DNA of 64,000 bases from Paenibacillus contaminans (GCF_003285015.1 NZ_QMFB01000016.1:1-64000), one strand, 5' to 3'. Counted from the first letter of the stretch, positions 1-9,453 are shown. The notes: generated by a model from the sequence alone, not told the origin. Translations and numbers: made by a program.

Positions 1-1770
1 CGGCTGCGCTGCCGCAGCGCCGGCACGCTCGCCCGGCGCCGGCGCTGCGGCGTCTAGCGCCGCGGCATCCGGCACCGCCGGCTTCGCGGCGTCGCCGCTC
101 GAGCGCAGCAAACGCTGCAGCGCTTCGGCATGCGCGGCTTCTTGCGCCCGCAGCCGCTCAAGCGCCTGCTGCGCTTCGCAGCGCCGCTCGAGCGCAGCCA
201 GCTCCGCGCGTAGCGACTCCGCTCCGGAGCGGCTTGCGGCGGCCAGCTCCGCATGCGCGCGATCCAGCACGTCGAGCGCCAGCCTGCGGTAATGCGTCTT
301 CACTTCGCCCGCGATTTGCTTCGCGTAATTGAGCGTATATTCGCCTGTGAAGCTTGCGCCCGGCTGCACCTGATCCGCCAGCCATTGCGGCGTAATCGGG
401 AATAGAATCGAATCGGTCGCGCCATCATAAGCGTCGCCCTTCAAGCCGCTCTCCTCCAGCGACGATTTCACCATCGCCTGCAGATGCCAGGCAATGCCCG
501 CCCGCACGCGCTCGCTGAAATCGGACTGAAACGCCAGCAGCCTGCTTTCCGTTTCCTTGGCCGTCTTTGCCGCTCCGGCAAAAAAGCCGACCTTAAAGCC
601 GGGTTTCCTGCTTTGCAAATAACGCTCCGCAAGGTCGCGAGTAGCGGCTGGCGTAATATTGGCGTTATCGAGCAGTGACTGCAGCTCCTTCTTCCATTCG
701 GCCAGCTTCAGGTCCGCTTGCTCCGTCAATGCCGACAGCTCCCGCCGCTTCCGATCGAGCGCTTCCAGCAAGCTCCCCGCATCCAAGCCGGCTCTTTCGT
801 TCTCCGCTTCTTCGGCAGCGCTTTCCTCATAGACGTCTTCCGTGTTTTCACCGTCCGACATGCTGCTATCCGCTGCAGAACCGGCACTGCCTAATGCTAT
901 CTCGGCAAGCTTGCTCTTTTCCTCTTCATTGCCGGCTTCGACAACCTTCGCATGGTCCCTTATCAGCTGGTCAGTCGAACAGACCGCAGACCATTCGCGC
1001 AATTCGTCCGCCTTCGCTTGAAGGCCGCCGATCAGCCAAAGCAGCTTATCCCATTCATGATGCGGGTGATCCGGATACTTCAACGACAAATAGACGAACC
1101 CGTCCGGCGATATATGCCAGTTGGCGAACGCCTCGGCTACCCCCTGCCGGAACGATTCGAAGGTCAACTCCTGCTCGCGATGCTTATCGATCTGGTTCAC
1201 GATCAAGTAGATCGGCTTGCCCCATTCCTTCAGCTTCTTGGCAAACTCGAAATTCATTTCCGAAAGCACATGATTGTAATCCATGACGTAAAAAACGACG
1301 TCGGCAAGATGGAGCGCGGATTCCGTCGCCATCCGGTGCGCATCGTCGGTCGAATCTACGCCCGGCGTATCCAGCAGCGCGAGCCTGTCGCCGAGCAGCG
1401 GGATCGGATACGAAATATCGATGGAGGCGATATCCTCTCCGTTCTTGCAATAGGCATCAAGTTCTTCAGGCGCGATTACCGCCGTCCGCTCTCCTTCTCC
1501 TTGATCGGTACGCGTTACTTTAACGGCAGGCTCGCCGTTGCGAATGGCGACGATATTCGCGCTCGTCGGGATCGGACTCGAAGGCAATAACCGATGACCG
1601 CAAAGCCTGTTAACGAGGCTTGACTTCCCCGCCGAAAAATGACCGCAAAATGCGATCGTCAGCTCGCCCGACGAATATTTCCGCTCTACTTCAGCCAGCT
1701 TATCCGCGTGAATGCCGTCACCTGATTCCCGCATCAGCCGCGCAATATCCAAAAGCGTTTGATTAATCAT
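1..1770 (-). CDS. Dynamin-family GTPase, N-terminal part (gene continues past window start)
   Basis: About 590 codons are visible, open to the window edge, so the C-terminus is missing. The G domain is clear: P-loop GHFSAGKS at residues 43-50, DTPG at 134-137 and NQID at 192-195. The family comprises membrane-remodelling GTPases; Bacillus DynA has two dynamin modules in tandem and this could be the first one. From about residue 240 the protein is acidic and helical, becoming an Ala/Arg/Glu-rich, probably coiled-coil tail (about 470-590) encoded by markedly GC-rich DNA. The ATG is preceded by GAGGGG at good spacing. Family is sure; the exact orthologue is not. Confidence 0.88.
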   Translation of the reverse strand, partial: MINQTLLDIARLMRESGDGIHADKLAEVERKYSSGELTIAFCGHFSAGKSSLVNRLCGHRLLPSSPIPTSANIVAIRNGEPAVKVTRTDQGEGERTAVIAPEELDAYCKNGEDIASIDISYPIPLLGDRLALLDTPGVDSTDDAHRMATESALHLADVVFYVMDYNHVLSEMNFEFAKKLKEWGKPIYLIVNQIDKHREQELTFESFRQGVAEAFANWHISPDGFVYLSLKYPDHPHHEWDKLLWLIGGLQAKADELREWSAVCSTDQLIRDHAKVVEAGNEEEKSKLAEIALGSAGSAADSSMSDGENTEDVYEESAAEEAENERAGLDAGSLLEALDRKRRELSALTEQADLKLAEWKKELQSLLDNANITPAATRDLAERYLQSRKPGFKVGFFAGAAKTAKETESRLLAFQSDFSERVRAGIAWHLQAMVKSSLEESGLKGDAYDGATDSILFPITPQWLADQVQPGASFTGEYTLNYAKQIAGEVKTHYRRLALDVLDRAHAELAAASRSGAESLRAELAALERRCEAQQALERLRAQEAAHAEALQRLLRSSGDAAKPAVPDAAALDAAAPAPGERAGAAAAQP

Positions 1771-1956
1771 TCCTGTTCCCCTCGCAGCCCGTCATTCCCG
1801 GGAAAATTCGCCGCCTCTCCGCAGCGCTATCCCGTTTTCTCGTTTCTCACACTGCATTATGCGACGCAAATCTCACATACAAGCTTCCGGCACGCCGGTT
1901 AAGCTTCTAAACATATCAATGAACCCCACATACAGCATGGGGTTTTGTCGTATTTG

Positions 1957-1984
1957 TAAAAAGAAGCCGAAAAATCCGGCTTCT
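1957..1984 (-). terminator. Intrinsic terminator of the small acidic protein gene
   Basis: On the minus strand AGAAGCCG pairs with CGGCTTCT across a short AT-rich loop and is followed by a T-run. The stem overlaps the stop codon of the gene at 1983. A second, weaker hairpin (AACCCCA/TGGGGTT) lies at 1922-1944. Confidence 0.75.
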
Positions 1985-2255
1985 ATTGCAAAACATTTTC
2001 TTCTTCAGGAATGAAGATTTCAAACACGTCGCCGTGCTGCAGGATCGTAATGTCCTTTTCTTTCACTTTCATGACGACTACGTCCGGACGCACTTTCATA
2101 CGCTCCAAGTAATTTTCCGGAACGGTACCCGACTCGCTTACCACGACGCCTTCGACCTCGCGTTCTTCATTTTCCGCCAGCGGCGTGTTCAGAACCTCTT
2201 CGTAAATGTCCGAGAATTGCTCGAAGCTTTTCGTGTAGACTGCGATGCATTTCAT
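1983..2255 (-). CDS. Small acidic conserved-type protein, function unknown
   Basis: A 90-residue acidic protein starting MKCIAVYTKSFEQF and ending in a Glu-rich tail. It has no signal peptide, membrane segment or cysteine cluster, and I recognise no domain with known function. An ATG four codons upstream (2267) is possible, but AAGGATGG overlaps that ATG and is correctly spaced for the inner one, so the inner start was chosen. It sits between the dynamin gene and nth on the same strand and ends in its own terminator. Codon use and the clean ribosome site make it a real gene; no function is proposed. Confidence 0.75.
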   Translation of the reverse strand: MKCIAVYTKSFEQFSDIYEEVLNTPLAENEEREVEGVVVSESGTVPENYLERMKVRPDVVVMKVKEKDITILQHGDVFEIFIPEEENVLQ

Positions 2256-2286
2256 TTTTAATCCCATCCTTATTTAATATCTGCTG

Positions 2287-2967
2287 CTACTTCTGAATCT
2301 TACCAGTGTTTCTAACCTTCGGCGTTTTCATACGCTTTTTGCCTTCCCGGCATACGTCCAGCAGCGGGCAAACCGTACAAGCAGGGTTTTGCGCCTTGCA
2401 ATGGTATCTGCCGAAAAAAATAAGGCGATGATGCGTGATCGTCCATTCGTCCTTCGGTACTTTCTTCATCAGTTTCTTCTCGACTTCAAGCACCGAATCT
2501 TCTTCCTTGGCGAGTCCCAAACGTTTGGAAACACGATCAACATGGGTATCGACAGCGATTGCCGGCACGCCGAATGCGTTCGAAACGACAACGTTAGCCG
2601 TCTTCCTGCCGACGCCCGGCAGCTGCACAAGCTGCTCGTGCGCCTCCGGCACGTTCCCGCCGTATGTATCCAGCAAAATGCGGCACAAGCTTTGGATGTT
2701 TTTGGCCTTGCTGCGAAACAGTCCGATCCGACGTATATCCTGCTCGAGTTCTTCAATCGGCACAGCCACATAATCATCGGGCTTTCTATATTTCACAAAC
2801 AGCGTTTGGGTCACTTTATTGACCGTTTCATCCGTGCACTGAGCGGATAGCAGAACGGCAATTGTTAATTCGAACGGGTTGGAATGGTTTAACTCGCAAT
2901 GCGCATCGGGAAACATGTCCGCGATTGTGTCGAGTACATGACGAACTTGTTTCGAGACCACTTGCAT
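2287..2967 (-). CDS. nth: Endonuclease III (DNA glycosylase/AP lyase)
   Basis: A 226-residue base-excision-repair enzyme that removes oxidised pyrimidines and cuts the abasic site. The helix-hairpin-helix LPGVGRKTANVVV holds the catalytic Lys122, Asp140 follows in VDTHVDRV, and the 4Fe-4S cluster motif C-x6-C-x2-C-x5-C occupies Cys190, 197, 200 and 206. Length matches the family. The start has GGAAGGGG a few bases upstream. In Bacillus subtilis nth lies directly next to dnaD and asnS; here those genes are about 22 kb away, at 24.9-27 kb. Confidence 0.97.
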   Translation of the reverse strand: MQVVSKQVRHVLDTIADMFPDAHCELNHSNPFELTIAVLLSAQCTDETVNKVTQTLFVKYRKPDDYVAVPIEELEQDIRRIGLFRSKAKNIQSLCRILLDTYGGNVPEAHEQLVQLPGVGRKTANVVVSNAFGVPAIAVDTHVDRVSKRLGLAKEEDSVLEVEKKLMKKVPKDEWTITHHRLIFFGRYHCKAQNPACTVCPLLDVCREGKKRMKTPKVRNTGKIQK

Positions 2968-3011
2968 TTAACCCCTTCCGTCGCTGAAGTAGCTTTTGCC
3001 CAATACCCATC

Positions 3012-3040
3012 AGTGTACAGAATAGAACCGGGATAATCAA
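3012..3040 (-). promoter_or_regulatory. Sigma-A-type promoter of nth
   Basis: On the minus strand TTGATT (3035-3040) and TACACT (3012-3017) are separated by exactly 17 bp. The predicted start point would give a leader of about 40 nt before the nth ATG at 2967. Confidence 0.55.
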
Positions 3041-3180
3041 TATTTTCTTTCATCAAAAATCGAACTTTTTTTGCAAAAAAATTAAAATTCGTTCGAAAAC
3101 AAGGATAAAACACTGTCCGCATCCTTGAAGCCGGCGTGAACGGTGGGTCTCGAGCCGCTTGCCATTTATGCGATTGATTA

Positions 3181-3225
3181 AAAAAAAGGCCGTCCCCTGG
3201 TCATTTAGACCTTAAGGGACAGCCC
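3181..3225 (-). terminator. Intrinsic terminator of the amidase-GerMN-SLH operon
   Basis: A long GC-rich stem (GGGCTGTCCC with its partner GGGGACGGCC, read on the minus strand) is followed by seven T residues. It lies about 55 bp past the stop of the SLH gene. Confidence 0.88.
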
Positions 3226-3280
3226 GATTCGGATGATTGCGGAAAGCTCGGTTATTCTGCTATGGCTTGCATGAAAAAAA

Positions 3281-6037
3281 CTATTGCCGTTCCACTTCGA
3301 TGATTTTACCGTCAAGCAAATAAATCGTGACTTGCTCTTGAGACACTAAATAGTTAGGAATGTAAGACGTATCCCCTCTGTGTACATAAACGTTCGGATG
3401 AAGCAAATATTCGGTTTTGTCGCCGATCGATCGAAGCAGCAGCGAAAGTACTCTGGAAGTCGCATTGTACGAAGAAACCGTTCTTTGCTGCTTCTCCGCC
3501 ACGACAGCAGTGAAGCCGCCTTCCGGGTTCGCATTCAGCTCGATGCGGTCCCCTTCTTTAAGAGCGGAAAGCGAACCTGTCGCATTGCTTCCTTGGCGTA
3601 CCACGATGTTACCCGCCGTATCGATCGTTTGCTTGGCGCCCGACGAGTCCTGCACGGTAAGCTTGCCGCCGGCTGCATCTAAATTTGTAACGAAACCGCG
3701 TAAAGTTGATTGTAACGCTATTTTAGTCACCTTTGATCCAACAAAAGATACGTGCATATTTTCGTCAAGAGGCATGTCGGAAAACTTAGCATTCGCCTTC
3801 ACCGAATTAAGGATTGGAACATCGTAATTTACTACAAAAGTCTCTGTCGTTCCCACTACATCGGTTACCTTAATTTGACGGTTTGGCTCATCCTTCGAAA
3901 CAAGACGGACAAGCTTCGATTTTATTTGTTGAATATTTCCGACGCGGTCTTGAGAAGAATTCAGCGTAATTCTCACTTTATCATCGATCGCCAGCTTTGA
4001 AGGAACAACCGAACCTTGTACGCCTGCAAGCTCAACGAAAGGCGATGAACTCATTTTTACTGGGATAATTTGACCATCATCAGTTTTAATTGTCAAATCC
4101 GAAGTTGAAGTATTAATAAGTACGATCTTTCCTTCATACGTGTTCGAAACCATAATTTTTTGAACGGATTTATCGCTTTGGGAAGCGACCAGATCGACTT
4201 TCATTCCCTTTGGAAATTGACCTGAGAAATTTGAAAGTGCAACCGGATACCCGTTTTTGTCGATTATCGTGCTATCGTTTAATACATATGCTTCAGGTTT
4301 ACCGTCCTGCAACACCGTAAGCGACTTCGAATCCGCGTCGTAGCTGACAATGGACAATAAATAAGTTGATCGAATAGAACGCGACGTAACAGTAATCGCC
4401 GAAACGCTATTATTTTCGTCAAGTTCGATATTCAGCTCGTCTCCTGCTTTCAAATCCTTTATCCCTGCATGAGATATCCCGTTAATCGTAACTGAGACGT
4501 CAGAGCGTAGATCATAACTTGTCAGCTTATTTCCGTTCGCTTTACGGATTGTCAAATAGGAATTATTTACGTCGGAATTGACATACTCCAGCTTCCCTTG
4601 ATCGATCGATTCCGCGTACAGCTTCGTAATATTAAGCGACGTAATGAGACCGTTCAACGTTTCGTAAGCAACCTTGTCGCCCTTCTGGAAGCTTCCGAGC
4701 TCGGTCGTCGTCGTGCCTTTGAGCGTTAAATCCGCGTCGGATGCCAGCTTATACTCAACCGTGCTGCCGTCTTTATTCGCGATGGTCAGCTTGTTTTCCG
4801 AAGCTTTGACGCTTTGCACCGTACCTTCGCCGTTCGTTATAACAGGCAGCTGAACGATCGTTACTTGGCTGAACTTGCTGCCGGCCGGGTAAGACAGCCG
4901 TTTAAGCGAAAGCGTGCTCCCTACTTCCAGCGAGCCGATGCTCGAGCCGCTTCCATCCTTATTAAGCACGGTAGCCGTTTGAGACAAATCGTACCAGCCG
5001 CTCCCGTTTGCGGCAGCCAGCTTAAGCTTCATTTCGATCAGGTTGACCTCTTCCAATACGCCTTCTACGAGCTCGAAGCCCGCATCCTCGCGCAGCACCT
5101 CGATGTATACCGCATTCGTGCCTGACGTAACCGCATAAACCTGGCTGCCGGTTTTCAAATTGCTCAGCCGGATTTGGCTGGGATCGTTCGATGCGTTGAA
5201 AATGGCGCTTCCGGCATTGATCCCGAAGGATGCGGAATTGCCGTTCGAATCGGCCAGACGTACGGAGGATTCTCCGATTTGATCGATGAAGCGGATGGAA
5301 GCGAGACCCGATTTCTCGGCGATATCCTTCGCTCCGCGGCTAAGGAATGTCGCCATTTCGGCGCGCGTTACTTTACCGGCAGGCTTGAAGCTGCCATCCT
5401 CGAAGCCGTCAACCAGCTTCAAAGCGACTGCTTCGTTTATGTATCCGATAGCCCAGGAAGACATGCTCCCCGTATCGGTGAACGTTGTGGAACCGGTCTG
5501 CAGCTTGTCCGCTTCTTCTTGCTTGCCGAGCATACGTACCACGATTTTGGCGATCCATTCGCGGGAAGCGCCCCGTTCGCCCCAAATCTTTTTATCGGGA
5601 TTTTCCGCTCCGCCGGACTCTTCTTCTATTTTGATCAATCCGCTTTCGATCGCTTGTATGACGTATGGCTTGGCATAAGCGGTTATGGCCATGTCTTTCG
5701 GCAGAACGGTTTCGACGCTGATTTCTTTCGCTTTCTCCTCAAGCCCCATCATCCGGATCGCCATGATGAGCGCATCTTGCTGGGAAACGTTGTCCCCCGG
5801 GAAAAACTTACCGTCATACCCTTCGATAATACCCAGCAGCGATAATTTCGTTATATGCTTGTTAGCCCAATGACTCGTCGCCACGTCGGGAAAGCTCGCT
5901 TTAGCCGATACGGCGCTTCCCTGACTCGATCCGGTTCCCGTGTTCGTTTCGGCCGCCCATGCGGGCGCACCGCCTAACGCCATCGTCGCCGCGATCGTTA
6001 CGACGACGGCGCGTTTTGCCACCTTCGAATTATGCAT
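3281..6037 (-). CDS. Secreted SLH-domain surface protein
   Basis: A 918-residue exported protein. A signal peptide occupies residues 1-28 (cleavage after AWA). Three SLH repeats follow at about 47-105, 110-172 and 186-240; the first (FPDVATSHWANKHI) and third are near canonical, while the second is more divergent. SLH triplets bind secondary cell-wall polysaccharide, so the protein should be anchored on the outside of the wall. The remaining 670 residues are beta-rich, Ser/Thr/Asp/Lys-rich and of unrecognised function. It is the last gene of an operon with the GerMN lipoprotein and the amidase. GAGGAG precedes the ATG. Confidence 0.9.
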   Translation of the reverse strand: MHNSKVAKRAVVVTIAATMALGGAPAWAAETNTGTGSSQGSAVSAKASFPDVATSHWANKHITKLSLLGIIEGYDGKFFPGDNVSQQDALIMAIRMMGLEEKAKEISVETVLPKDMAITAYAKPYVIQAIESGLIKIEEESGGAENPDKKIWGERGASREWIAKIVVRMLGKQEEADKLQTGSTTFTDTGSMSSWAIGYINEAVALKLVDGFEDGSFKPAGKVTRAEMATFLSRGAKDIAEKSGLASIRFIDQIGESSVRLADSNGNSASFGINAGSAIFNASNDPSQIRLSNLKTGSQVYAVTSGTNAVYIEVLREDAGFELVEGVLEEVNLIEMKLKLAAANGSGWYDLSQTATVLNKDGSGSSIGSLEVGSTLSLKRLSYPAGSKFSQVTIVQLPVITNGEGTVQSVKASENKLTIANKDGSTVEYKLASDADLTLKGTTTTELGSFQKGDKVAYETLNGLITSLNITKLYAESIDQGKLEYVNSDVNNSYLTIRKANGNKLTSYDLRSDVSVTINGISHAGIKDLKAGDELNIELDENNSVSAITVTSRSIRSTYLLSIVSYDADSKSLTVLQDGKPEAYVLNDSTIIDKNGYPVALSNFSGQFPKGMKVDLVASQSDKSVQKIMVSNTYEGKIVLINTSTSDLTIKTDDGQIIPVKMSSSPFVELAGVQGSVVPSKLAIDDKVRITLNSSQDRVGNIQQIKSKLVRLVSKDEPNRQIKVTDVVGTTETFVVNYDVPILNSVKANAKFSDMPLDENMHVSFVGSKVTKIALQSTLRGFVTNLDAAGGKLTVQDSSGAKQTIDTAGNIVVRQGSNATGSLSALKEGDRIELNANPEGGFTAVVAEKQQRTVSSYNATSRVLSLLLRSIGDKTEYLLHPNVYVHRGDTSYIPNYLVSQEQVTIYLLDGKIIEVERQ

Positions 6038-6073
6038 GTATGATCTCCTCTCTCCGTGAGCCGCACTTGCGTC

Positions 6074-6622
6074 TTACCTTCGCATAGGATGCGGCAAATC
6101 CATATGCCCCATTAAACTTTCCACTTGCTTGCCGTCAAGCAGAACGTCGATCGATTTCAGCTCCTGGAACTGAAACATCGTCTTCTGCAAAGCTTGCAGC
6201 AGCATGGCTTCTCCTCCGGAACCCAGCTGCCCGTCAGGCTTCAGGGAAACATCCAGGACGAGCTCGCCGTCCTTGACCGCCGCCGATTTCAACGTCAATC
6301 CCTCCAAGAGAGGGATCGCTTGCTTATCCGGCGCTGTCTGCAGCGCTTTGAAGGCTTCCGCGTATTTGTCTTGCTCCTTCTCGTACCGAATCGTTACGGT
6401 TCTGGTCTCCAAATTACTGGCCGACTCGTCCGAATAATAAGACTGAATGCTTGTTTCCTGCATAACCGGCGCAGCCGAAGGCGTCGGCGATGGACTAAGC
6501 GATGGCTGCGTTGCGGCAGATGGCTGCGCGGCGTTGTTGTTCGGCTGCTTCGCTTGCCCGCAACCGACGGCGGTTACGGCCACACAGGCAGCTACGATGT
6601 ACGTGATGGTTTGTTTGCGCAT
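6074..6622 (-). CDS. GerMN-domain lipoprotein
   Basis: A 182-residue lipoprotein. The N-terminus has a hydrophobic segment ending in AVGC, a lipobox that predicts lipidation at Cys21. A Pro/Ser/Ala/Gln linker leads to a GerMN domain (about 75-180; VTIRYEKEQDKY, then LVLDVS, and a segment ending VLLDGKQ). GerM-type proteins act in sporulation and germination. The gene lies between a wall amidase and an SLH protein with gaps of 54 and 36 bp, so it probably shares their mRNA and works at the cell envelope. A strong GGGAGGGG ribosome site supports the start. The domain call is good; the specific role is inferred. Confidence 0.85.
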   Translation of the reverse strand: MRKQTITYIVAACVAVTAVGCGQAKQPNNNAAQPSAATQPSLSPSPTPSAAPVMQETSIQSYYSDESASNLETRTVTIRYEKEQDKYAEAFKALQTAPDKQAIPLLEGLTLKSAAVKDGELVLDVSLKPDGQLGSGGEAMLLQALQKTMFQFQELKSIDVLLDGKQVESLMGHMDLPHPMRR

Positions 6623-6676
6623 GGTATCCCCTCCCGGTGATTGGATTGCCTGAACGATCGTCTAAGCAGGTTTGGT

Positions 6677-8479
6677 TTACCGTTTAAGGTATTCCTTAAT
6701 GCCGGACGCGATCGCTTCGGCAACCTTCGTCTGAAATTGCTCGTTAAACATTTGCTTTTCGTCTGCAACATTCGACAGGAACCCGATTTCGCACAGCACG
6801 GCCGGCATCGAAGTATATTTAATGACACGGAAATCGGAATTTTTCACTTTTCTGTCCGGGAAGCCCGCTGCCGCCAAAATCTTCTCATGCAGCAGCTTCG
6901 CCAACTCGAGACTATCTTCCTTCCAATAGTACGTTTCCGTACCGCGGGTATTGGGCGCCGTAAACTTATTTCCATGGATCGATACGAACACATCCGCATT
7001 GTTGCCGTTGGCGAAATCTACGCGTTCGTTCAATTCCAGGAAGGTGTCGTCTTCGCGCGTCATCAAAACCTCGATGGAAGAATCCTGCTGGAGCAGCTTC
7101 TGCACCTTGAGCGCCATAGCCAGCGTGAATTCCTTCTCGGATCTGCCCGTTACCGAAGATGCCCCGGGATCGCCGTCACCGTGCCCGGCATCGATGACCA
7201 CTCTGTATTTGCCGTTAGGGTTAGGCCGCGTTTCCTTATCGCTGAACGCGACGACTATCGTTCCCGCCGAAGCCGACTCTTCTAAATTATAAAATATTTT
7301 TGAATTCAGGTCGACCACAACCCGGACAACAGGCGGCTCATTCGAAAAATTCGCGAATCGGATCTTGCCGATCGCTTTATGTACGGTTGTAAATTCTCCT
7401 CCGTTGCTTGAAAATATGGCCGGTACGGCATCCTTGCCTTTCTCCGTTTCGCCGCCGGCCGGGCTGCCGGTTGCTCCATCCGGGCTGCTCGAGGAACCGC
7501 CTGCATTTGCATTCGGACTTGGCGTAGGGCTCGAGGAGCTTTCGCCCGCTTTGGCGGAGATGGTTGGCGCCCCATCCACAGAACTTGCGATCGCCTTGGC
7601 CTTAGGGCTAGGCGTAGGACTTGCCGAGCTTTCGCCAGTCTTTGCAGAGGAGTTCGGCGTAGGGCTTATCGGATTTTCCCCGATTTTAGCGGCCGGACTT
7701 TGCGTCGGACCGGACGTCTCGAGTCCGTTGCCCTCAGAACCGTTCAAGCCTGCCGATTTCACTTGGTTCGAAGCGGAACTATCGCCTGCAATCTCTCCTG
7801 CCTTCAACGATTTCGACAGCTTGCTGTTCGGCAATTCGATAACGAGCCGATTCGGATTGCTAAGCGTAAACAGCTTGGGCTTTACATTCCCGCTTGCCTT
7901 TATGGTCAGCTTATTATCCGTGAATCCGATGGCAGTGACCTCAGCCGCTGCAGACGGCTTTTGGCCGCCGCCCACCGGACCCGGCGTGTTCGGAAGAGCT
8001 TGTCCGTTCTCGCCTCCGGTTTTCCCATCATCCGGCTTGCTCTCCGCCTGCTTCCGGGCAAGACGCACCGCCTGTCCTTCTTGATCCCAATTGATCTCTA
8101 ACCCCATCTGCTCGGCAATAAGTCTCACAGGGAGCAGCGAAGTCCCCTCTACGTTGATCGGCGCGACCTCCAGGTTATGAATCGTACCGTTAACATCCGC
8201 TTCCTTGCGGCCGATTCGAAACGATACATGCAAATCGCCTTTATCGACCGTTACTTTCTGCTCCTCCTGATTCCATTTGACTTCAGCTCCCAGCGATTCC
8301 GTAACGATACGCACCGGTATCATCACATTGCCGTCCACATTACGCGGCGGCTGTTCCGCCTTCAGCAGCTTGTCATCCAAAAACAGCCGTACCGGCGTCT
8401 CTTTTGCCATCCCGATTTGCGGCAGCAGCAGCTGCATCAGCAAAAGGGCAGGCAGCATCGCAATCCAAAGCTTTTTCAT
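6677..8479 (-). CDS. Secreted N-acetylmuramoyl-L-alanine amidase with stalk domain and split AMIN domain
   Basis: A 600-residue peptidoglycan hydrolase. Residues 1-24 are a signal peptide, and 28-142 form a copper-amine-oxidase-like stalk domain seen in many Paenibacillus envelope proteins. Residues 179-226 and 364-412 look like the two halves of an AMIN domain, separated by about 137 residues of Ser/Pro/Ala-rich sequence with SPTPSP repeats. Residues 424-600 are the Amidase_3 catalytic domain with zinc ligands His433, Glu450 and His502 and catalytic Glu564. A more upstream TTG start (8641) is possible, but the ATG at 8479 follows GAGGTG and begins the signal peptide. First gene of the surface operon. 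Confidence 0.92.
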   Translation of the reverse strand: MKKLWIAMLPALLLMQLLLPQIGMAKETPVRLFLDDKLLKAEQPPRNVDGNVMIPVRIVTESLGAEVKWNQEEQKVTVDKGDLHVSFRIGRKEADVNGTIHNLEVAPINVEGTSLLPVRLIAEQMGLEINWDQEGQAVRLARKQAESKPDDGKTGGENGQALPNTPGPVGGGQKPSAAAEVTAIGFTDNKLTIKASGNVKPKLFTLSNPNRLVIELPNSKLSKSLKAGEIAGDSSASNQVKSAGLNGSEGNGLETSGPTQSPAAKIGENPISPTPNSSAKTGESSASPTPSPKAKAIASSVDGAPTISAKAGESSSSPTPSPNANAGGSSSSPDGATGSPAGGETEKGKDAVPAIFSSNGGEFTTVHKAIGKIRFANFSNEPPVVRVVVDLNSKIFYNLEESASAGTIVVAFSDKETRPNPNGKYRVVIDAGHGDGDPGASSVTGRSEKEFTLAMALKVQKLLQQDSSIEVLMTREDDTFLELNERVDFANGNNADVFVSIHGNKFTAPNTRGTETYYWKEDSLELAKLLHEKILAAAGFPDRKVKNSDFRVIKYTSMPAVLCEIGFLSNVADEKQMFNEQFQTKVAEAIASGIKEYLKR

Positions 8480-8672
8480 CGCACACCTCAACCTAGTTCG
8501 TATTCGTTCTGCATAAAACTCACGGCTTCCGACTCTATCCGACATTAGGTTAAACGCAAAATCTTCGATAAAGTTGCGATTTATGTCGTATTTTACTAGA
8601 TTTCGACTTTGTAGGCCGATTCCCTGCTTGAAAGGAATCAAATCTTGCTTTCATTCTCTTTTTCATCGTTTA

Positions 8673-8760
8673 TCAAGGATAAACGGTTTCGCCGACATAA
8701 ACGCTTTCTAAGAAATCGACTTCGTATGCATAAGCCGGGATACGCGCGTTACCGTTGAAA
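8673..8760. repeat. Intergenic palindromic repeat, copy A of 4
   Basis: The copy begins with TCAAGGATAAACGG and ends around CGCGTTACCG. It matches copies at 12031, 23291 and 30073. This is a divergent copy: the central hairpin CGCTTTC-GAA-GAAAGCG seen elsewhere reads CGCTTTCTAAGAAATCG here, so its stem is damaged. Confidence 0.8.
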
Positions 8761-8791
8761 GATTTGTGAAACCTCTAAAGCTTACATTTTT

Positions 8792-8836
8792 AAAAAAACG
8801 CGCAAAATAGCCGCGGAGCTGCAGCCCCGCGGCTAT
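8792..8836 (-). terminator. Intrinsic terminator of leuCD
   Basis: On the minus strand ATAGCCGCGG pairs with CCGCGGCTAT, followed by TTTTGCGCGTTTTTTT. It sits directly past the leuD stop. Confidence 0.85.
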
Positions 8837-8847
8837 TGGGAACAAGC

Positions 8848-9453
8848 TTAATTGTACGCGATACGCTCTGCATGCTTGGCTTCATACTCCGCAATAGCGG
8901 AATCATGCTTCAGCGTCAAGCCGATATCGTCAAGGCCGAGCAGCAAAAACTGTCTGCGGTGCTCGTCAAGATCAAAGGCGATTTCAAGGCCTAAATCGTC
9001 CGTAATTTTTTTCTGTTCGAGGTCGACGTTGAGCTTGTAGCCTTCATTCGCAGCCGTGCGCTGGAACAGCTCTTCCACTTGCTCCTCGGAAAGCTTGATC
9101 GGCAGGATGCTGTTTTTGAAGCAGTTATTGTAGAAAATGTCGGCGAACGAAGGCGCGATTACAACCTTGAAGCCGTAATCCAAAATTGCCCAAGGCGCGT
9201 GCTCGCGGGAGGAGCCGCAGCCGAAATTGGCGCGCGAGATCAACACGGAGGCTCCTTCAAAGCGCGGCTGGTTCAAAGAAAAATCCTTAATGACATTGCC
9301 GGACTGGTCGAAGCGCCATTCAAAAAACAAAAATTGTCCGAAGCCTGTACGCTCGATTCTTTTCAAAAACTGCTTAGGGATAATCGCATCCGTATCGACA
9401 TTGACGCGGTCGACCGGTCCGACGATACCCGTATGTTTAATAAAAGCTTCCAT
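8848..9453 (-). CDS. leuD: 3-isopropylmalate dehydratase small subunit
   Basis: A 201-residue subunit that with LeuC isomerises 2- to 3-isopropylmalate in leucine synthesis. Recognisable family segments are VDTDAIIPKQFLKRI, the substrate-loop region SRANFGCGSSREHAPWAL-like sequence with GCGSSREHA intact, and VIAPSFADIFYNN. Length is normal. It follows leuC by 98 bp and ends in a strong terminator. The start has GGGAG at good spacing. No leuA or leuB is present in the window, so this is a split leu locus. Confidence 0.97.
   Translation of the reverse strand: MEAFIKHTGIVGPVDRVNVDTDAIIPKQFLKRIERTGFGQFLFFEWRFDQSGNVIKDFSLNQPRFEGASVLISRANFGCGSSREHAPWAILDYGFKVVIAPSFADIFYNNCFKNSILPIKLSEEQVEELFQRTAANEGYKLNVDLEQKKITDDLGLEIAFDLDEHRRQFLLLGLDDIGLTLKHDSAIAEYEAKHAERIAYN

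Larger units (their letters stand above)
8480..8847. other. Intergenic region upstream of the amidase operon
   Basis: This 368-bp stretch holds the presumed amidase operon leader, one copy of a palindromic repeat family (8673-8760) and the leuD terminator (8792-8836). I could not assign a convincing promoter here. Confidence 0.6.

Noticed and set aside
675..1590. Two plus-strand open frames inside the dynamin region
   Set aside because: The minus-strand frame carries intact GTPase motifs over the same interval, so these are shadows.
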